Positions 22,335 through 30,497 of a stretch of 40,561 nucleotides of DNA are shown one piece after another. Origin of the DNA: Thermoplasmata archaeon (lineage in GTDB: Archaea > Thermoplasmatota > Thermoplasmata > Lutacidiplasmatales > UBA184). The stretch's first letter is position 1. Each line of letters begins with the position of its first letter. The position numbers and the translations under genes are program-made. Location of the stretch: positions 1-40,561 of the forward strand of contig DAHUZZ010000017.1 of assembly GCA_027314915.1 (NCBI GenBank), given 5' to 3'. The notes beneath the pieces are model-generated. The model made no database searches. It was not told the DNA's origin and saw only the letters and a program-made list of their open reading frames with translations.

Positions 22335-24101
22335 CTATTCGCCTCCGAGGAACCTGCGGAGCAGCGGGTTCATCTCCATGAGCTGCTCGCGCCCCATGGC
22401 CTCGTAGAAGTTGATGATGATCCCCACCGTGAGCAGCACGCCGGTCCCGCTCGCGTTGCCGACGGTGCCGATCAGGTCCGCCCCGGCGGCGAGCGCGCCG
22501 ACGGCCGCGCCGCTGATGACGGTGATCACGGGGATGTAGCGCGCGAGCACGCGGCGCAGGACCCTCGGCTCGCGCCGGAACCCGGGGATCTGCATGCCGC
22601 TCGCCTCGATCTGCCGGGCGACGGCCTCCGGGCCCATGTTGGTCGTCTGGATCCAGAACTTCGCGAAGAGGATGGAGCCGCCCACCATCACGCCGAAGTA
22701 GATCAGGACGTGCGCGAGGTCCTGCCACCAGGTGTGCCCGACGAGCAGGCTGCCGTACTGCGCGGGATTGAGCAGCGGCAGGAGCCACTGTTCGATGCCC
22801 TGGACCGTGGCGAGGTAGTACGCCCCGCCGGTGAGCGGGGTCGTTTGCGTCACCCCCATCGCCTGGGCCTGCGTGGCGGTCGGGTACGACCCGATCCACC
22901 ACTGGTGCCCGATGAGCGGGAAGTGGGCCAGCGTGGGATTGGTCCAGAGCAGGATCGAGAACATCGAGACGTTGGCGAGCAGCGCCGCCATCAGGATGAC
23001 CGGGATGTTGCTCGCGTAGATCAACCGCAGCGGGTAGCGGCCCCGGGCGCCCCGCGCCTCCGCGTGCGAGAGCGGAAGCTCGATCCGGGTCGACTCCGTC
23101 CAGGCGACCATGAAGAAGATGACGGCGGTGCCGGCGAGCGCGATCACCGGGTTCGGGGCGTGGAGGAGGATCTGCTCCCATCCCCCGCCCGCGAGCTGCT
23201 GGGCGTTGTAGTTGGTCAGGAACCAGAGCGTCTTCGGGATGGTGCCCGAGGGCGGGTTGCCGGCCGAGACGGCCAGCGACGGGTTCTGCGGGATCCAGTT
23301 GATGGTCCCCTGGATGATCTGCTGGCTCACGCCCGCGGCGATGAAGAGGGAGATGCCGCTCCCGATCCCCCACTTGCTCACCACCTCGTCCATCAGGAAG
23401 ACCAGGTAGCTGCCGAAGACCAGCTGGACGATGATGATCATCTGGGCCAGGAAGAGCCCGTTGTGGGGGGAGAACGAGTTGAGGCCCCCGACGACCGAGC
23501 TCGACGGCGTGAGGTAGCCGAAGACCTGCGGGATCGCCTCGACGAAGATCATGGCGATGACGACGACCTTCTGGACCCCCTGGTAGGTCCCCTTGTCCTC
23601 GTCGTCGGTGAGGTCGAGGTTGATGATCTTGGCGCCGGTGAAGAGCTGCATGATGATCGACCCCGTGACGATGGGGCCGATCCCCAGGTGCATGAGCGTC
23701 CCCTGCGCACCCGCGAGGATCGCGCGGTAGCTCTGGAAGAGGTCGATGACCGTCGCCTGGTCCACGCCGTAGAGGAAGATGTTCGTGAGCAGGAAGTAGA
23801 GGAGCAGGACCGTGATCACCCAGAACATCTTGCGCCGGAAGTGCACGTGGCCGACCGGCTGGGAGATGGCGGGCATCCGCGAGGTGATCGGCTTGAGCCC
23901 GTACAGCTTCGACTTGGGCCCGTCGTAGGAGAGCCCGAGGAGGACGAGGTAGAGGACCGCGCCGAGCCCGAGGGCCGTCAGCGTGAAGGAGAGGAGGGTG
24001 GGGGTGCCCCAGAACCAGTACAGGATGAGGACGATCGCGCCCACGATGACGATGGGGAACACCCACCGCCAGTCCCGCGGTACCTCCTCGTCGGCCGCCA
24101 T
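22335..24101 (-). CDS. secY: Preprotein translocase subunit SecY with N-terminal extension
   Basis: This 588-residue protein is the pore of the Sec translocon. The canonical start, LPxxxxPxGHVxFRRK followed by helix 1 (about 89-110), lies roughly 85 residues into the protein. Before it are two extra hydrophobic helices at about 14-31 and 38-57. Then follow helices 2-10 with GIGPIVTGSIIMQLF (lateral gate), KWGIGSGISLFIAAG and the cytoplasmic loop with ESTRIELPLSHAEARGARGRYPLRLIYASNIPVIL. A long external loop (about 375-445) lies between the later helices. Most archaeal SecY are well under this length. The ATG at 24101 is fixed by a strong TATA box about 30 bp away. This gene heads its own operon with DUF106, cmk and cbf5. 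Confidence 0.95.
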   Translation of the reverse strand: MAADEEVPRDWRWVFPIVIVGAIVLILYWFWGTPTLLSFTLTALGLGAVLYLVLLGLSYDGPKSKLYGLKPITSRMPAISQPVGHVHFRRKMFWVITVLLLYFLLTNIFLYGVDQATVIDLFQSYRAILAGAQGTLMHLGIGPIVTGSIIMQLFTGAKIINLDLTDDEDKGTYQGVQKVVVIAMIFVEAIPQVFGYLTPSSSVVGGLNSFSPHNGLFLAQMIIIVQLVFGSYLVFLMDEVVSKWGIGSGISLFIAAGVSQQIIQGTINWIPQNPSLAVSAGNPPSGTIPKTLWFLTNYNAQQLAGGGWEQILLHAPNPVIALAGTAVIFFMVAWTESTRIELPLSHAEARGARGRYPLRLIYASNIPVILMAALLANVSMFSILLWTNPTLAHFPLIGHQWWIGSYPTATQAQAMGVTQTTPLTGGAYYLATVQGIEQWLLPLLNPAQYGSLLVGHTWWQDLAHVLIYFGVMVGGSILFAKFWIQTTNMGPEAVARQIEASGMQIPGFRREPRVLRRVLARYIPVITVISGAAVGALAAGADLIGTVGNASGTGVLLTVGIIINFYEAMGREQLMEMNPLLRRFLGGE

Positions 24102-24127
24102 CGCCCTCCGACCACCCGGTGCGCCGA

Positions 24128-24135
24128 TTATATAC
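24128..24135 (-). promoter_or_regulatory. TATA box of the secY operon
   Basis: GTATATAA (minus strand) is the best TATA match in the window together with that of L3. Its centre is about 30 bp from the SecY ATG, leaving a leader of about 5 bases. It separates secY expression from the ribosomal genes ending at 24161. Confidence 0.8.
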
Positions 24136-24160
24136 TCTGCGTAGCGGGGCGAGCTTCCGC

Positions 24161-24589
24161 TCAGCCCGACGCGGTCGGCGGCTGCTTCAGGACCTCGACC
24201 TTCTCGCGGGCGTGGTCGCTCGCGTGGGCCACGTAGACCCGCCACGTCCCGCGGGGGGTGCCGCCGCCCAGCAGCCGGTCGATCCCGACCCGGGAGAGGT
24301 CGGCGGTGAACGTGCCCGCGCTCTCCGTGAGGGCGCTCGCCGCCCGGAGCCGCACCGCCCAGTCGGCGAGCGCGCCGACGTTGATGGCCAGCGGCCGCTC
24401 GACGATCTCGGGCGGGCGCTTGAAGCCGTGCCGGCCGAAGTGGTCGGGCGCGTAGATCAGCATCGACTTGAACTTGTACTTGTGCAGCCCCGCGTTCCCG
24501 CGGCCGCCCTGCTTGCCGGCGCCGCGGCCGGCCTTGATCCCGCGGCCGTGGGTCCTCTGTCCTCGGAACTTCCGGGTCCGGCTCGGCAT
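24161..24589 (-). CDS. rpl15: Ribosomal protein L15 (uL15)
   Basis: This 142-residue large-subunit protein has the family start SRTRKFRGQRTHGRG and the glycine-rich GRGAGKQGGRGNAG that enters the rRNA core, with a globular C-terminal half. The order L30-L15-secY is the archaeal standard. It is the last ribosomal gene of the cluster; secY has a separate promoter 30 bp beyond the stop. Confidence 0.95.
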   Translation of the reverse strand: MPSRTRKFRGQRTHGRGIKAGRGAGKQGGRGNAGLHKYKFKSMLIYAPDHFGRHGFKRPPEIVERPLAINVGALADWAVRLRAASALTESAGTFTADLSRVGIDRLLGGGTPRGTWRVYVAHASDHAREKVEVLKQPPTASG

Positions 24590-24606
24590 CCTCGTCCTGT
24601 CCTCCG

Positions 24607-25026
24607 TTACAGCATCTTCTTCGCGAGGTCGTTGATGGCACGCCCGCGGTAGCCGAGCGAGCCGCCGAGCGAGTACGGCTTCTTCGTCGAGCGCCAGCCG
24701 CCCGTCGGGGGGTGCAGCCTGAAGAGCGGGCGGATGCCACCGGCCCGCGCGAGCCCCTTCTCGAGCACCTCGCGGGTGAGCTCCGCGGCCGGCGGCTCCC
24801 CCTCGAGGGTCTCGCCCCGGCTCTTGAGGAGCGCGGTCACCGTCTCCGGCTCCGCCTCGCCCCAGGTCACGTAGCCCTGCACGCTCGAGAGCATCCCCTT
24901 GTAGTCGTTCCGTTCCGGGACGATCGTCGCGTGGTTCGCCCGGGTGAGGTGCAGATGGTCGAGGGTCGCCGAGATGTCGCTCCGCGAGTGGATCGTGCCC
25001 CGGACCCGGATGATCATCCACGCCAT
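24607..25026 (-). CDS. rpl30: Ribosomal protein L30 (uL30)
   Basis: This 139-residue protein is the long archaeal/eukaryotic L30. It carries MIIRVRGTIHSRSDISATLDHLHLTR, then the KGMLSSVQGYVTWGE segment that follows the core fold, and the archaeal C-terminal extension ending in FRLHPPTGGW and YRGRAINDL. The start is the ATG at 25026, 5 bp after the S5 stop. Confidence 0.95.
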   Translation of the reverse strand: MAWMIIRVRGTIHSRSDISATLDHLHLTRANHATIVPERNDYKGMLSSVQGYVTWGEAEPETVTALLKSRGETLEGEPPAAELTREVLEKGLARAGGIRPLFRLHPPTGGWRSTKKPYSLGGSLGYRGRAINDLAKKML

Positions 25027-25030
25027 GGTA

Positions 25031-25933
25031 CTACCTCGGTCCTCCCGGAGGGGGCGGCCGCGGCCCGCTGCGGGGCGGCCCACTGCGGGGCGGCCCGCCG
25101 CGCGGAGGCCCACGGCCCGGTCCACCGCGGGGCGGCCCGCGCCCACGGCCACCGGGTCCCCGACGCCCGCCGCGCCCGCCCGGCCCTCCGCGGGCACCGG
25201 GGGGCATCTCCTCCTTGGGAGGAAGGATCGAGACCCCGATGCTGCCCCGTACGATCTTGAGCCGCTCGGCATCGGCGTCGGGCACCTTGAGCCCGCTCAG
25301 CGACTCGAGCGCGAGGAAGGCGGACTGGGCGTAGTTCACCGTGGTCTTGGTGTGACCATCGGTGTAGCCCCAGGCGTCGGTGATGCCGGCGAACCGGAGG
25401 ATCGGCTTCACGACGTCGCCGACCGCGAGGCCGACGCCGCGCGGGGCCGGCCGGAGCGAGACGACGACGCTGCCGCTGCGGCCCCGGATCGCGAACGGGA
25501 CGGTGTGGGACCGGCCGCAGCCGCACTCCCAGCTGCCGCATCCCCGGAGCACTTCCACCATGTGGAGCTTGGCGCGGTCGATGGCCCGGCGGATCGTCGG
25601 GCCGACCTCCTTGCCCTTGGCCCGGCCGAGGCCGACGAAGCCGTCGCCGTTCCCCACCACGACCGTCACGGCGAACTTGAACCGGCGGCCGGAGTCGGTC
25701 ATCCGCTGGACCATGTTCACGTCGAGCACCTCGTCGTGGAGCCCCGGCAGGAGCGCATCGACGATCGGCGACTCCCGGAGCGGGAGACCGCTCCTCAGCG
25801 CCTGCGACATGGTGGTGATCTCGCCGGAGTGGACCTTCCTCCCGAGCTCGGTCCGCGGCACCCACGGCGGCGGGGGGGCCGGACCGGGGGGACCGCCGAA
25901 GCGCGAGGACGGCGGTTGGGTCGAGGCGCTCAC
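25031..25933 (-). CDS. rps5: Ribosomal protein S5 (uS5) with Gly/Pro/Arg repeat tail
   Basis: This 300-residue protein has a normal archaeal S5 core (about 25-240). It includes DSGRRFKFAVTVVVGNGDG, the GCGSWECGCG segment and RGVGLAVGDVVKPIL. S5 lines the mRNA entry tunnel and helps decoding accuracy. After GVSILPPKEE comes a 58-residue tail (243-300) made almost wholly of Gly, Pro and Arg, with RGG and GPPRG/GPPRS units. The N-terminus is also Pro-rich. The tail has no place in the known S5 fold; it is probably disordered and may bind RNA. The GTG start overlaps the L18 stop by 4 bp. Confidence 0.95.
   Translation of the reverse strand: MSASTQPPSSRFGGPPGPAPPPPWVPRTELGRKVHSGEITTMSQALRSGLPLRESPIVDALLPGLHDEVLDVNMVQRMTDSGRRFKFAVTVVVGNGDGFVGLGRAKGKEVGPTIRRAIDRAKLHMVEVLRGCGSWECGCGRSHTVPFAIRGRSGSVVVSLRPAPRGVGLAVGDVVKPILRFAGITDAWGYTDGHTKTTVNYAQSAFLALESLSGLKVPDADAERLKIVRGSIGVSILPPKEEMPPGARGGPGGRGGRRGPGGRGRGPPRGGPGRGPPRGGPPRSGPPRSGPRPPPPGGPR
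25066..25110. repeat. 15-bp tandem repeat coding the S5 tail
   Basis: CGCTGCGGGGCGGCC (25066-25080) is followed by CACTGCGGGGCGGCC (25081-25095) and a diverged third copy to 25110. A similar unit recurs at 25123-25137. Each 15-bp unit codes one five-residue GPPR(S/G)-type block of the S5 C-terminal tail on the minus strand, so the tail length could change by slippage. Confidence 0.7.
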
Positions 25934-26457
25934 GCCGACCCTCCGCGCGGGGCGATCCCGCCGAGCTTGCCCTTGTAGGCCTCGAGCGGCGTGTCGAGCG
26001 GCTTCCTCAGGTGCTTGCCGTTGAGCCGGTCGGCCGAGGGGAAGCCCTTGGGGTCGCCGTGGGGGATCGTCATGCCCGAATCCAGGAGCCCCTTGAGCGC
26101 GGAGACGACCCGGCCGCCGGGGGTGGGATGCCGTAGCCCCGCGTCGAGGACCGCCGAGGTCGCCCCGCCCTCCTTGGCCCGGAGACCGGCCAGGTAGCCG
26201 GTCAGGTAGGCGGCGGGGGTGGACCGGAGGCTCGCCGACGGGAAGCCGATCTGCTCGAGCTCGCCCGAGCTGGCCGCGGCGACGACCCGGTCGCCGACCG
26301 GGTCGAAGACCGTGAGGCTCACGAAGACCCGGGTGTTCGAGACCCGGACGACCGCCCGCGGCTCATCGGAGAGGAGGAGCCGGAGCCGCTGCCGGTAGTC
26401 GGTGACCCCTTCGCGGCGGCGCCGGAAGTGGACCCGGTAGCGCGGGCCCCGGCTCAT
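25930..26457 (-). CDS. rpl18: Ribosomal protein L18 (uL18)
   Basis: This 175-residue protein is the archaeal L18, which binds 5S rRNA with L5. It shows YRVHFRRRREGVTDYRQRL at the N-terminus, then VSLTVFDPVGDRVVAAASS, AAYLTGYLAGLRA and the C-terminal GMTIPHGDPKGFPSADR. It overlaps L19e upstream (ATGA) and S5 downstream (GTGA). Confidence 0.95.
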   Translation of the reverse strand: MSRGPRYRVHFRRRREGVTDYRQRLRLLLSDEPRAVVRVSNTRVFVSLTVFDPVGDRVVAAASSGELEQIGFPSASLRSTPAAYLTGYLAGLRAKEGGATSAVLDAGLRHPTPGGRVVSALKGLLDSGMTIPHGDPKGFPSADRLNGKHLRKPLDTPLEAYKGKLGGIAPRGGSA

Positions 26458-26918
26458 TTCGGGGCCCCCTCGGGGAGGTGGCCCGCGAGCTTCAGGTTGA
26501 TCACGAGGTGCGCGCGGGAGCGGAACATCCCGCCCTTCGCGCGCCGGTAGAACTCCCGGTACACCTTGACGGGGATCTTCCGGCCCTCGCGGAGCTCGCG
26601 CAGGAGGTCGCGCTGGGCCCGGATGCGGCGCATCCAGCGCTCCTTCTTCGAGAGCCGCGCGCGCGGGCTCCCGCGGCGCGACCCGGCGCCGGAGTGGCGG
26701 CCGCGGAGCTTCTCCTCCGCGTAGGCCCGGGCGCGGGCCCGGCTCACGCCGCGGATCCGCTTCGCCCGGATGACGCGGGCCTTGATCGCCCCGCGGATGT
26801 CCTGGCGGGTGACCGCATCGGCGAGGTCCTCCTGGCTCGCGGGGTCCATCCAGACCCGCCCCTCGCCCACCTTGAGGAGGGCGGCGGCGAGCCGTCGCTG
26901 GTTCGCAAGGTCCGGCAT
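26454..26918 (-). CDS. rpl19e: Ribosomal protein L19e (eL19)
   Basis: This 154-residue archaeal/eukaryotic large-subunit protein has the typical L19e start LANQRRLAAALLKVGEGRVW, the helical basic centre rich in Arg (IRGVSRARARAYAEEK) and the GRKIPVKVYREFYRRAKGG segment. Bacteria lack it, so it helps show that the cluster is archaeal. It overlaps L18 by 4 bp. Confidence 0.95.
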   Translation of the reverse strand: MPDLANQRRLAAALLKVGEGRVWMDPASQEDLADAVTRQDIRGAIKARVIRAKRIRGVSRARARAYAEEKLRGRHSGAGSRRGSPRARLSKKERWMRRIRAQRDLLRELREGRKIPVKVYREFYRRAKGGMFRSRAHLVINLKLAGHLPEGAPK

Positions 26919-26921
26919 GAT

Positions 26922-27563
26922 CTAGGAGCCTCCCCGCTCGTGCAGCAACGGATTGAGCACGTGGAGCCCGCGCTTCCGCGCGACCTCCTCGAGCAGAAGG
27001 CGCTTGCGGGTCCCGACGGTGCGGGCGATGACCACCGCCTGGCGCTCGGGCACGAGCGCCTCGATCTCCTTCGGGGTGCGGACGATCACCGGTTCGAAGC
27101 CGGTGGGCGTGAGCCCCCGGGTCCTCCGCGGGGAACCGAAGCCCACCGAGACGACCGTGGGCCGGTAGCCGTAGTGGCGCCGCTGCTTCGACTGCAGCCC
27201 CCGGGGCCGCCGCCAGGTCCCCCAGCGGCCGATGGCGTAGTAGCGGTGCGCCTGCTGGCGGACGAAGAGGGGACGGCGCGAGGACTGGAGCCTCCGCTCG
27301 GCAAGGAGCCGCTGGAGCTCCGGCTCGAGCGTCGGCCGGTTCGGGGCCTTGGGGGCGCCCTTCGCCTTCTTGGCAGCGGCCCGGACCGCCGTCTCGGCGG
27401 TGCGCTTCTTCTCCCGGCCGTGGGATTTCCGGGGCGTGGCGGCGGGGGTCGAGGGCTCGGCGGCGGGCTCCTCGCCCGCTCCCGCCTCGCGCTCCACCGT
27501 CTCGGGTTCGGTGCGCTCCTCCTCCGGGACCGGGGCGGCCGCCGTCTCCTCCTTCGCGGCCAT
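26922..27563 (-). CDS. rpl32e: Ribosomal protein L32e (eL32) with low-complexity N-terminal extension
   Basis: This 213-residue protein has the L32e core from about 85 onward: FVRQQAHRYYAIGRWGTWRRPRG, then KQRRHYGYRPTVVSVGFGSPR and the VIARTVGTRKR segment. The first 75 residues are Ala/Glu/Pro- and then Lys-rich and add substantially to the usual archaeal size. The extension is probably flexible. The start overlaps the L6 stop by 1 bp, so the long form fits the operon spacing; a shorter start inside the extension cannot be excluded. Confidence 0.94.
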   Translation of the reverse strand: MAAKEETAAAPVPEEERTEPETVEREAGAGEEPAAEPSTPAATPRKSHGREKKRTAETAVRAAAKKAKGAPKAPNRPTLEPELQRLLAERRLQSSRRPLFVRQQAHRYYAIGRWGTWRRPRGLQSKQRRHYGYRPTVVSVGFGSPRRTRGLTPTGFEPVIVRTPKEIEALVPERQAVVIARTVGTRKRLLLEEVARKRGLHVLNPLLHERGGS

Positions 27564-28132
27564 CAGCTCCCCCGCGGGTGGGCGCGCTCGACGATGTAGA
27601 TGCCGTCCTGGAAGACGCGCGGATCGTAGTCCCGGATGTGGGTGGTCCGCTCGATGGTGGCGGCGCACCGCCCCACGCGCTCGATGTCGTTGCCGCGGAG
27701 GACGACGAACTCCCCTTCGACCTCGGCGGAGACCCCGTCGACGAGGGCCGCCGTGCGGGGGTACTTCTCGCCCAGGAAGTTCTCGATGAGCAGCTCCCGG
27801 TCCTTCACCTGGAGCTTCATCGGGAAGTGGGCGGCGACGCTCTTGAGCCGCGCCTCGAAGCCGTGGGTGGTCCCCGCGATGAGGTTCATCAGGTGCCGCT
27901 CCCAGGTGTTGAGCAGGGCGCGCGACTTCTTCCGGTTCGGGGGCAGCTTGAGCTTCAGCGAGACGCTCCCCTTCTTCGGGGAGAACTCGATCGCCTCGAC
28001 GGGCGCGTCGCGCGCGAGCTCGCCGAGCGGTCCCTTGACCTTGAGGAGGCGCCCCTCGAGCCGGACGCTCACGCCCTCCGGCAGGGGGACGTCGAGCCGG
28101 TCGCGCAGGGCGGCGGGGAGGTCAGTAGACAT
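27563..28132 (-). CDS. rpl6: Ribosomal protein L6 (uL6)
   Basis: This 189-residue protein has the duplicated L6 fold, with VSVRLEGRLLKVKGPLGEL in the first half. The second half has FPMKLQVKDRELLIENFLGEKYPR, ending in VFQDGIYIVERAHPR. L6 sits near the GTPase centre and the sarcin-ricin loop. Its start overlaps the S8 3' end by 11 bp. Confidence 0.96.
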   Translation of the reverse strand: MSTDLPAALRDRLDVPLPEGVSVRLEGRLLKVKGPLGELARDAPVEAIEFSPKKGSVSLKLKLPPNRKKSRALLNTWERHLMNLIAGTTHGFEARLKSVAAHFPMKLQVKDRELLIENFLGEKYPRTAALVDGVSAEVEGEFVVLRGNDIERVGRCAATIERTTHIRDYDPRVFQDGIYIVERAHPRGS

Positions 28133-28511
28133 AGGCGAGCAGCTTCCCCCCGATCTTGAGCTCGCGCGCCTTCGCGTGGCCCATGACGCCCTGGTTCGTC
28201 GAGAGGACGAGGATGCCGAAGTCCTGGGCGGGCAGGAAGCGCGCCTCGTAGCGTTCGAGCGCGCGGCCGCGGACCGCCACGCGGGGCTTGATGACGCCGC
28301 AGGAGTTGATCCGGCGCGCGAGCTTCACCTCGTAGGCTCCGCCGCGGCCGTTCGGCACGAAGGTGAACTCCTCGATGTACTGGTGCTCCCGGAAGATCCG
28401 GAGCACCTCGCCCACGAGATGGCTCGTCGGGGCGAGCCGGATGGTCTCCTGCCCCTGCTGGTCGGCGTGTCGGAGAGCGACCAGCGTGTCGTTGAGAAGA
28501 TCGTGCCGCAT
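28122..28511 (-). CDS. rps8: Ribosomal protein S8 (uS8)
   Basis: This 129-residue primary 16S rRNA-binding protein shows DLLNDTLVALRHADQQG at the start and the archaeal ending VLSTNQGVMGHAKARE. Length is normal for archaea. It lies 12 bp after S14 and overlaps L6 by 11 bp. Confidence 0.96.
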   Translation of the reverse strand: MRHDLLNDTLVALRHADQQGQETIRLAPTSHLVGEVLRIFREHQYIEEFTFVPNGRGGAYEVKLARRINSCGVIKPRVAVRGRALERYEARFLPAQDFGILVLSTNQGVMGHAKARELKIGGKLLAYVY

Positions 28512-28523
28512 CGAGAGACTCCT

Positions 28524-28670
28524 TCAGTCGTACTTCCTGAAGCCCAGGTCCCAGGCGACCTCGCGGAAGCACTGGCGACAGACGTGGAGGCCGTGACGGC
28601 GGACGATCCCGCGCTTCCGGTCGCACCGGTAGCAGCCGATCTTCCGTCCAAAGCTCTTCTTCGGCTTCAT
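28524..28670 (-). CDS. rps14: Ribosomal protein S14 (uS14), short zinc form
   Basis: This 48-residue protein was read directly from the sequence between L5 and S8. It starts [16 protein letters not shown] and ends DLGFRKYD. Cys13/Cys16 and Cys31/Cys34 form the zinc site of the C+ archaeal type. Its position L5-S14-S8 is the normal one. The start at 28670 is 13 bp downstream of the L5 stop. Confidence 0.95.
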   Translation of the reverse strand: MKPKKSFGRKIGCYRCDRKRGIVRRHGLHVCRQCFREVAWDLGFRKYD

Positions 28671-28683
28671 CGCGCTCTCCCCC

Positions 28684-29241
28684 TCACTCCAGGAACTTGA
28701 TCTTGAGCTCGGTCTCGAGGTAGCGCCGCGCCTCGTCCCGGGTCACCCGGAGGCTCGGCGCGAGCGGCCGGTGGGCCCGCGCACGGTCCCGGACCCGCCA
28801 GCCGGGCCGTCCGAGCTCCACGCAGACGTCCATGCCGTGGATGCCGATCGCCGGATCGTACTTCATCCCGGCGAAGTCGGTGTAGTCGGCGAGGCCGAAG
28901 GAGAAGTTGCCGTGCCGGTCGATCGAGTCCGGGTCCAGCTGGCGGTCCCGGGCGTCGAGGGCCCGGTCCAGGAACTCGCGCGCCCGGGCGCCGCGCAGCG
29001 TGACCTTCGCGCCGATCTCCTGGCCCTGGCGGATGCCCCAGTCCCGGTTGGTCGCGCGGGAGCGGGTCGCGAGCGGCTTCTGGTGGGTGACCATCTGGAG
29101 GACCTTCTCGGCCTTCGTGCGGGGCTCGCCGGACTCGCCGACCCCGGCGTTCACCACCACCTTCACGACCCGAAGGGACCGCAGGGGGTGCTCGCCGGTG
29201 GGCGGCGGGGCGGGCGCGGGCGGCGCCGGGCTCGCGCTCAT
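28684..29241 (-). CDS. rpl5: Ribosomal protein L5 (uL5)
   Basis: This 185-residue 5S rRNA-binding protein has [48 protein letters not shown] and the archaeal [20 protein letters not shown] and [14 protein letters not shown] segments. An Ala/Pro-rich stretch of about 15 residues opens the protein. It overlaps S4e by 4 bp (ATGA). Confidence 0.96.
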   Translation of the reverse strand: MSASPAPPAPAPPPTGEHPLRSLRVVKVVVNAGVGESGEPRTKAEKVLQMVTHQKPLATRSRATNRDWGIRQGQEIGAKVTLRGARAREFLDRALDARDRQLDPDSIDRHGNFSFGLADYTDFAGMKYDPAIGIHGMDVCVELGRPGWRVRDRARAHRPLAPSLRVTRDEARRYLETELKIKFLE

Positions 29242-29954
29242 CGGGCGAGGCCCTCCGGCAGCGTGATCTGCGGCGCGTCGGTGCCGACGATGAAGACGTA
29301 CTCCTTCGTGGTGGAGAACCCCTCCGCGAAGTGGACCCGGTTCGGTTGCGGGGAGTTGCGGACCTCGACCCGCTCGACCCGGGCGAGCTGCCCGACGTGG
29401 GAGCCGCCGGCGACGTAGGCGAGCTGCCCCGGCTGGAGCGGCAGGTGGCCCGTGACCTTCTGCTCGGGGAGCTGGAGCTTGAGCGAGTCGCCGACCTTCC
29501 AGCCGCCCTTCGCGGGCAGGAGGAGGTTGCGGCCGTCGTGGAGCGTCACCTGGATGCGGCCCCCGCGGACCGCCGTCTTCCTCCGGACCCGGCCGAGCTT
29601 GATCGTGGCCTCGCCGGCGGGGATCGAGACGAGCACGAGCTTCCCCCGGGGGTCCTTGAGGACCCGGAAATGCTCGTCGAGCGGGGCGGCGAAGCTGATG
29701 GTGTCCATGAGCCCGACGCCCCGCGCCGGGTCGTGGACGACCTTGCCGTCGACGCGGACCGAGCCCTCGCGGAGGATCCGGCGCGCCTCGCGGGCGGTCC
29801 GGGCAAGGTGCTTGAGGTCCCGGAGGACCATCACGAGCGGGATGGACTGGTCCTGGGCGTGCGGGCCGGGGGCGACCCGCTGGATCCACTTCGTGCCCTT
29901 CCGAGGGACCTGCCAGGCACGCGGGGCGGCCCGTCGCTTGAGCCTCCGCGTCAT
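29238..29954 (-). CDS. rps4e: Ribosomal protein S4e (eS4)
   Basis: This 238-residue archaeal/eukaryotic small-subunit protein begins with the RAAPRAWQVPRKGTKWIQR segment. It has an S4-like RNA-binding domain (about 50-90: ARRILREGSVRVDGKVV), a central barrel with LHDGRNLLLP, and a KOW-like C-terminal domain with AYVAGGSHVGQLARVERV. S4e is a fixed member of archaeal spc clusters between L24 and L5. Confidence 0.95.
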   Translation of the reverse strand: MTRRLKRRAAPRAWQVPRKGTKWIQRVAPGPHAQDQSIPLVMVLRDLKHLARTAREARRILREGSVRVDGKVVHDPARGVGLMDTISFAAPLDEHFRVLKDPRGKLVLVSIPAGEATIKLGRVRRKTAVRGGRIQVTLHDGRNLLLPAKGGWKVGDSLKLQLPEQKVTGHLPLQPGQLAYVAGGSHVGQLARVERVEVRNSPQPNRVHFAEGFSTTKEYVFIVGTDAPQITLPEGLAR

Positions 29955-30478
29955 GTCCCCTCCTTCGGGGTGGACGGGGCGTCGGCGGCCGGCTTGGGGG
30001 CGGGCCGCGCGCGCGCCCGCTTGGGCGCGGGCTCGGTGGGCGTCTCCGGCGGGGACGGCGCCTCGGCGGGCGCCGCGTCCGCCGCCCCGGGCTCGGTCTC
30101 GTCGACGCTCGGCTCCTCGATCGCCTTGAGGGTACGGCGGCGCCAGGCGTCGGAGAGGTTGAGCTTCGTGAGGAGCAGGTGGTTCGGGCGGACCGGGAGG
30201 GGCTTGAGCTTCTGGTCGGCCTTCTTGAGCGTGATGTTGTCGAGGGTCACGGTACGGTCCCGGGTGTTGATCTGCGCGACCCGCTCCTCCTGTCCCTCGT
30301 AGCTGCCCGAGACCACGCGGACCGTGTCGCCCTTGCGCACCGGCAGCTGGCGTCGGCCGTACCGGGTCCTCAGCTCTTTCGAGAGCGGCACGGTGAGGAA
30401 TCGGCGCCGGGCGAAGTTGTGGGCGCTGAAGGCCGCCTTGCGCTGCTTCCGCGGGAGGCTCGAGAGTGGGGTCGGCAT
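29951..30478 (-). CDS. rpl24: Ribosomal protein L24 (uL24) with C-terminal tail
   Basis: This 175-residue protein has the L24/L26e core (about 1-120): KQRKAAFSAHNFARRRFL, the KOW motif VRKGDTVRVVSGSYEGQEERV and the archaeal HLLLTKLNLSDAWRR. The last 55 residues are Pro/Ala/Glu- then Arg/Lys-rich and low in complexity, which is longer than usual. The tail resembles those on L32e and S5 in this cluster. Confidence 0.95.
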   Translation of the reverse strand: MPTPLSSLPRKQRKAAFSAHNFARRRFLTVPLSKELRTRYGRRQLPVRKGDTVRVVSGSYEGQEERVAQINTRDRTVTLDNITLKKADQKLKPLPVRPNHLLLTKLNLSDAWRRRTLKAIEEPSVDETEPGAADAAPAEAPSPPETPTEPAPKRARARPAPKPAADAPSTPKEGT

Positions 30479-30497
30479 CGTCCTTCCTTCCTCCCTC

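Noticed and set aside
21552-24236. A very long open frame on the plus strand opposite secY and the DUF106 gene, and many others like it (11245-12954, 31361-32722, 35316-36530).
   Set aside because: In such GC-rich DNA, stops are rare in all frames. These frames translate to Arg/Glu/Asp/Gly/Pro-rich sequence with no domains and lie exactly opposite genes with clear families.
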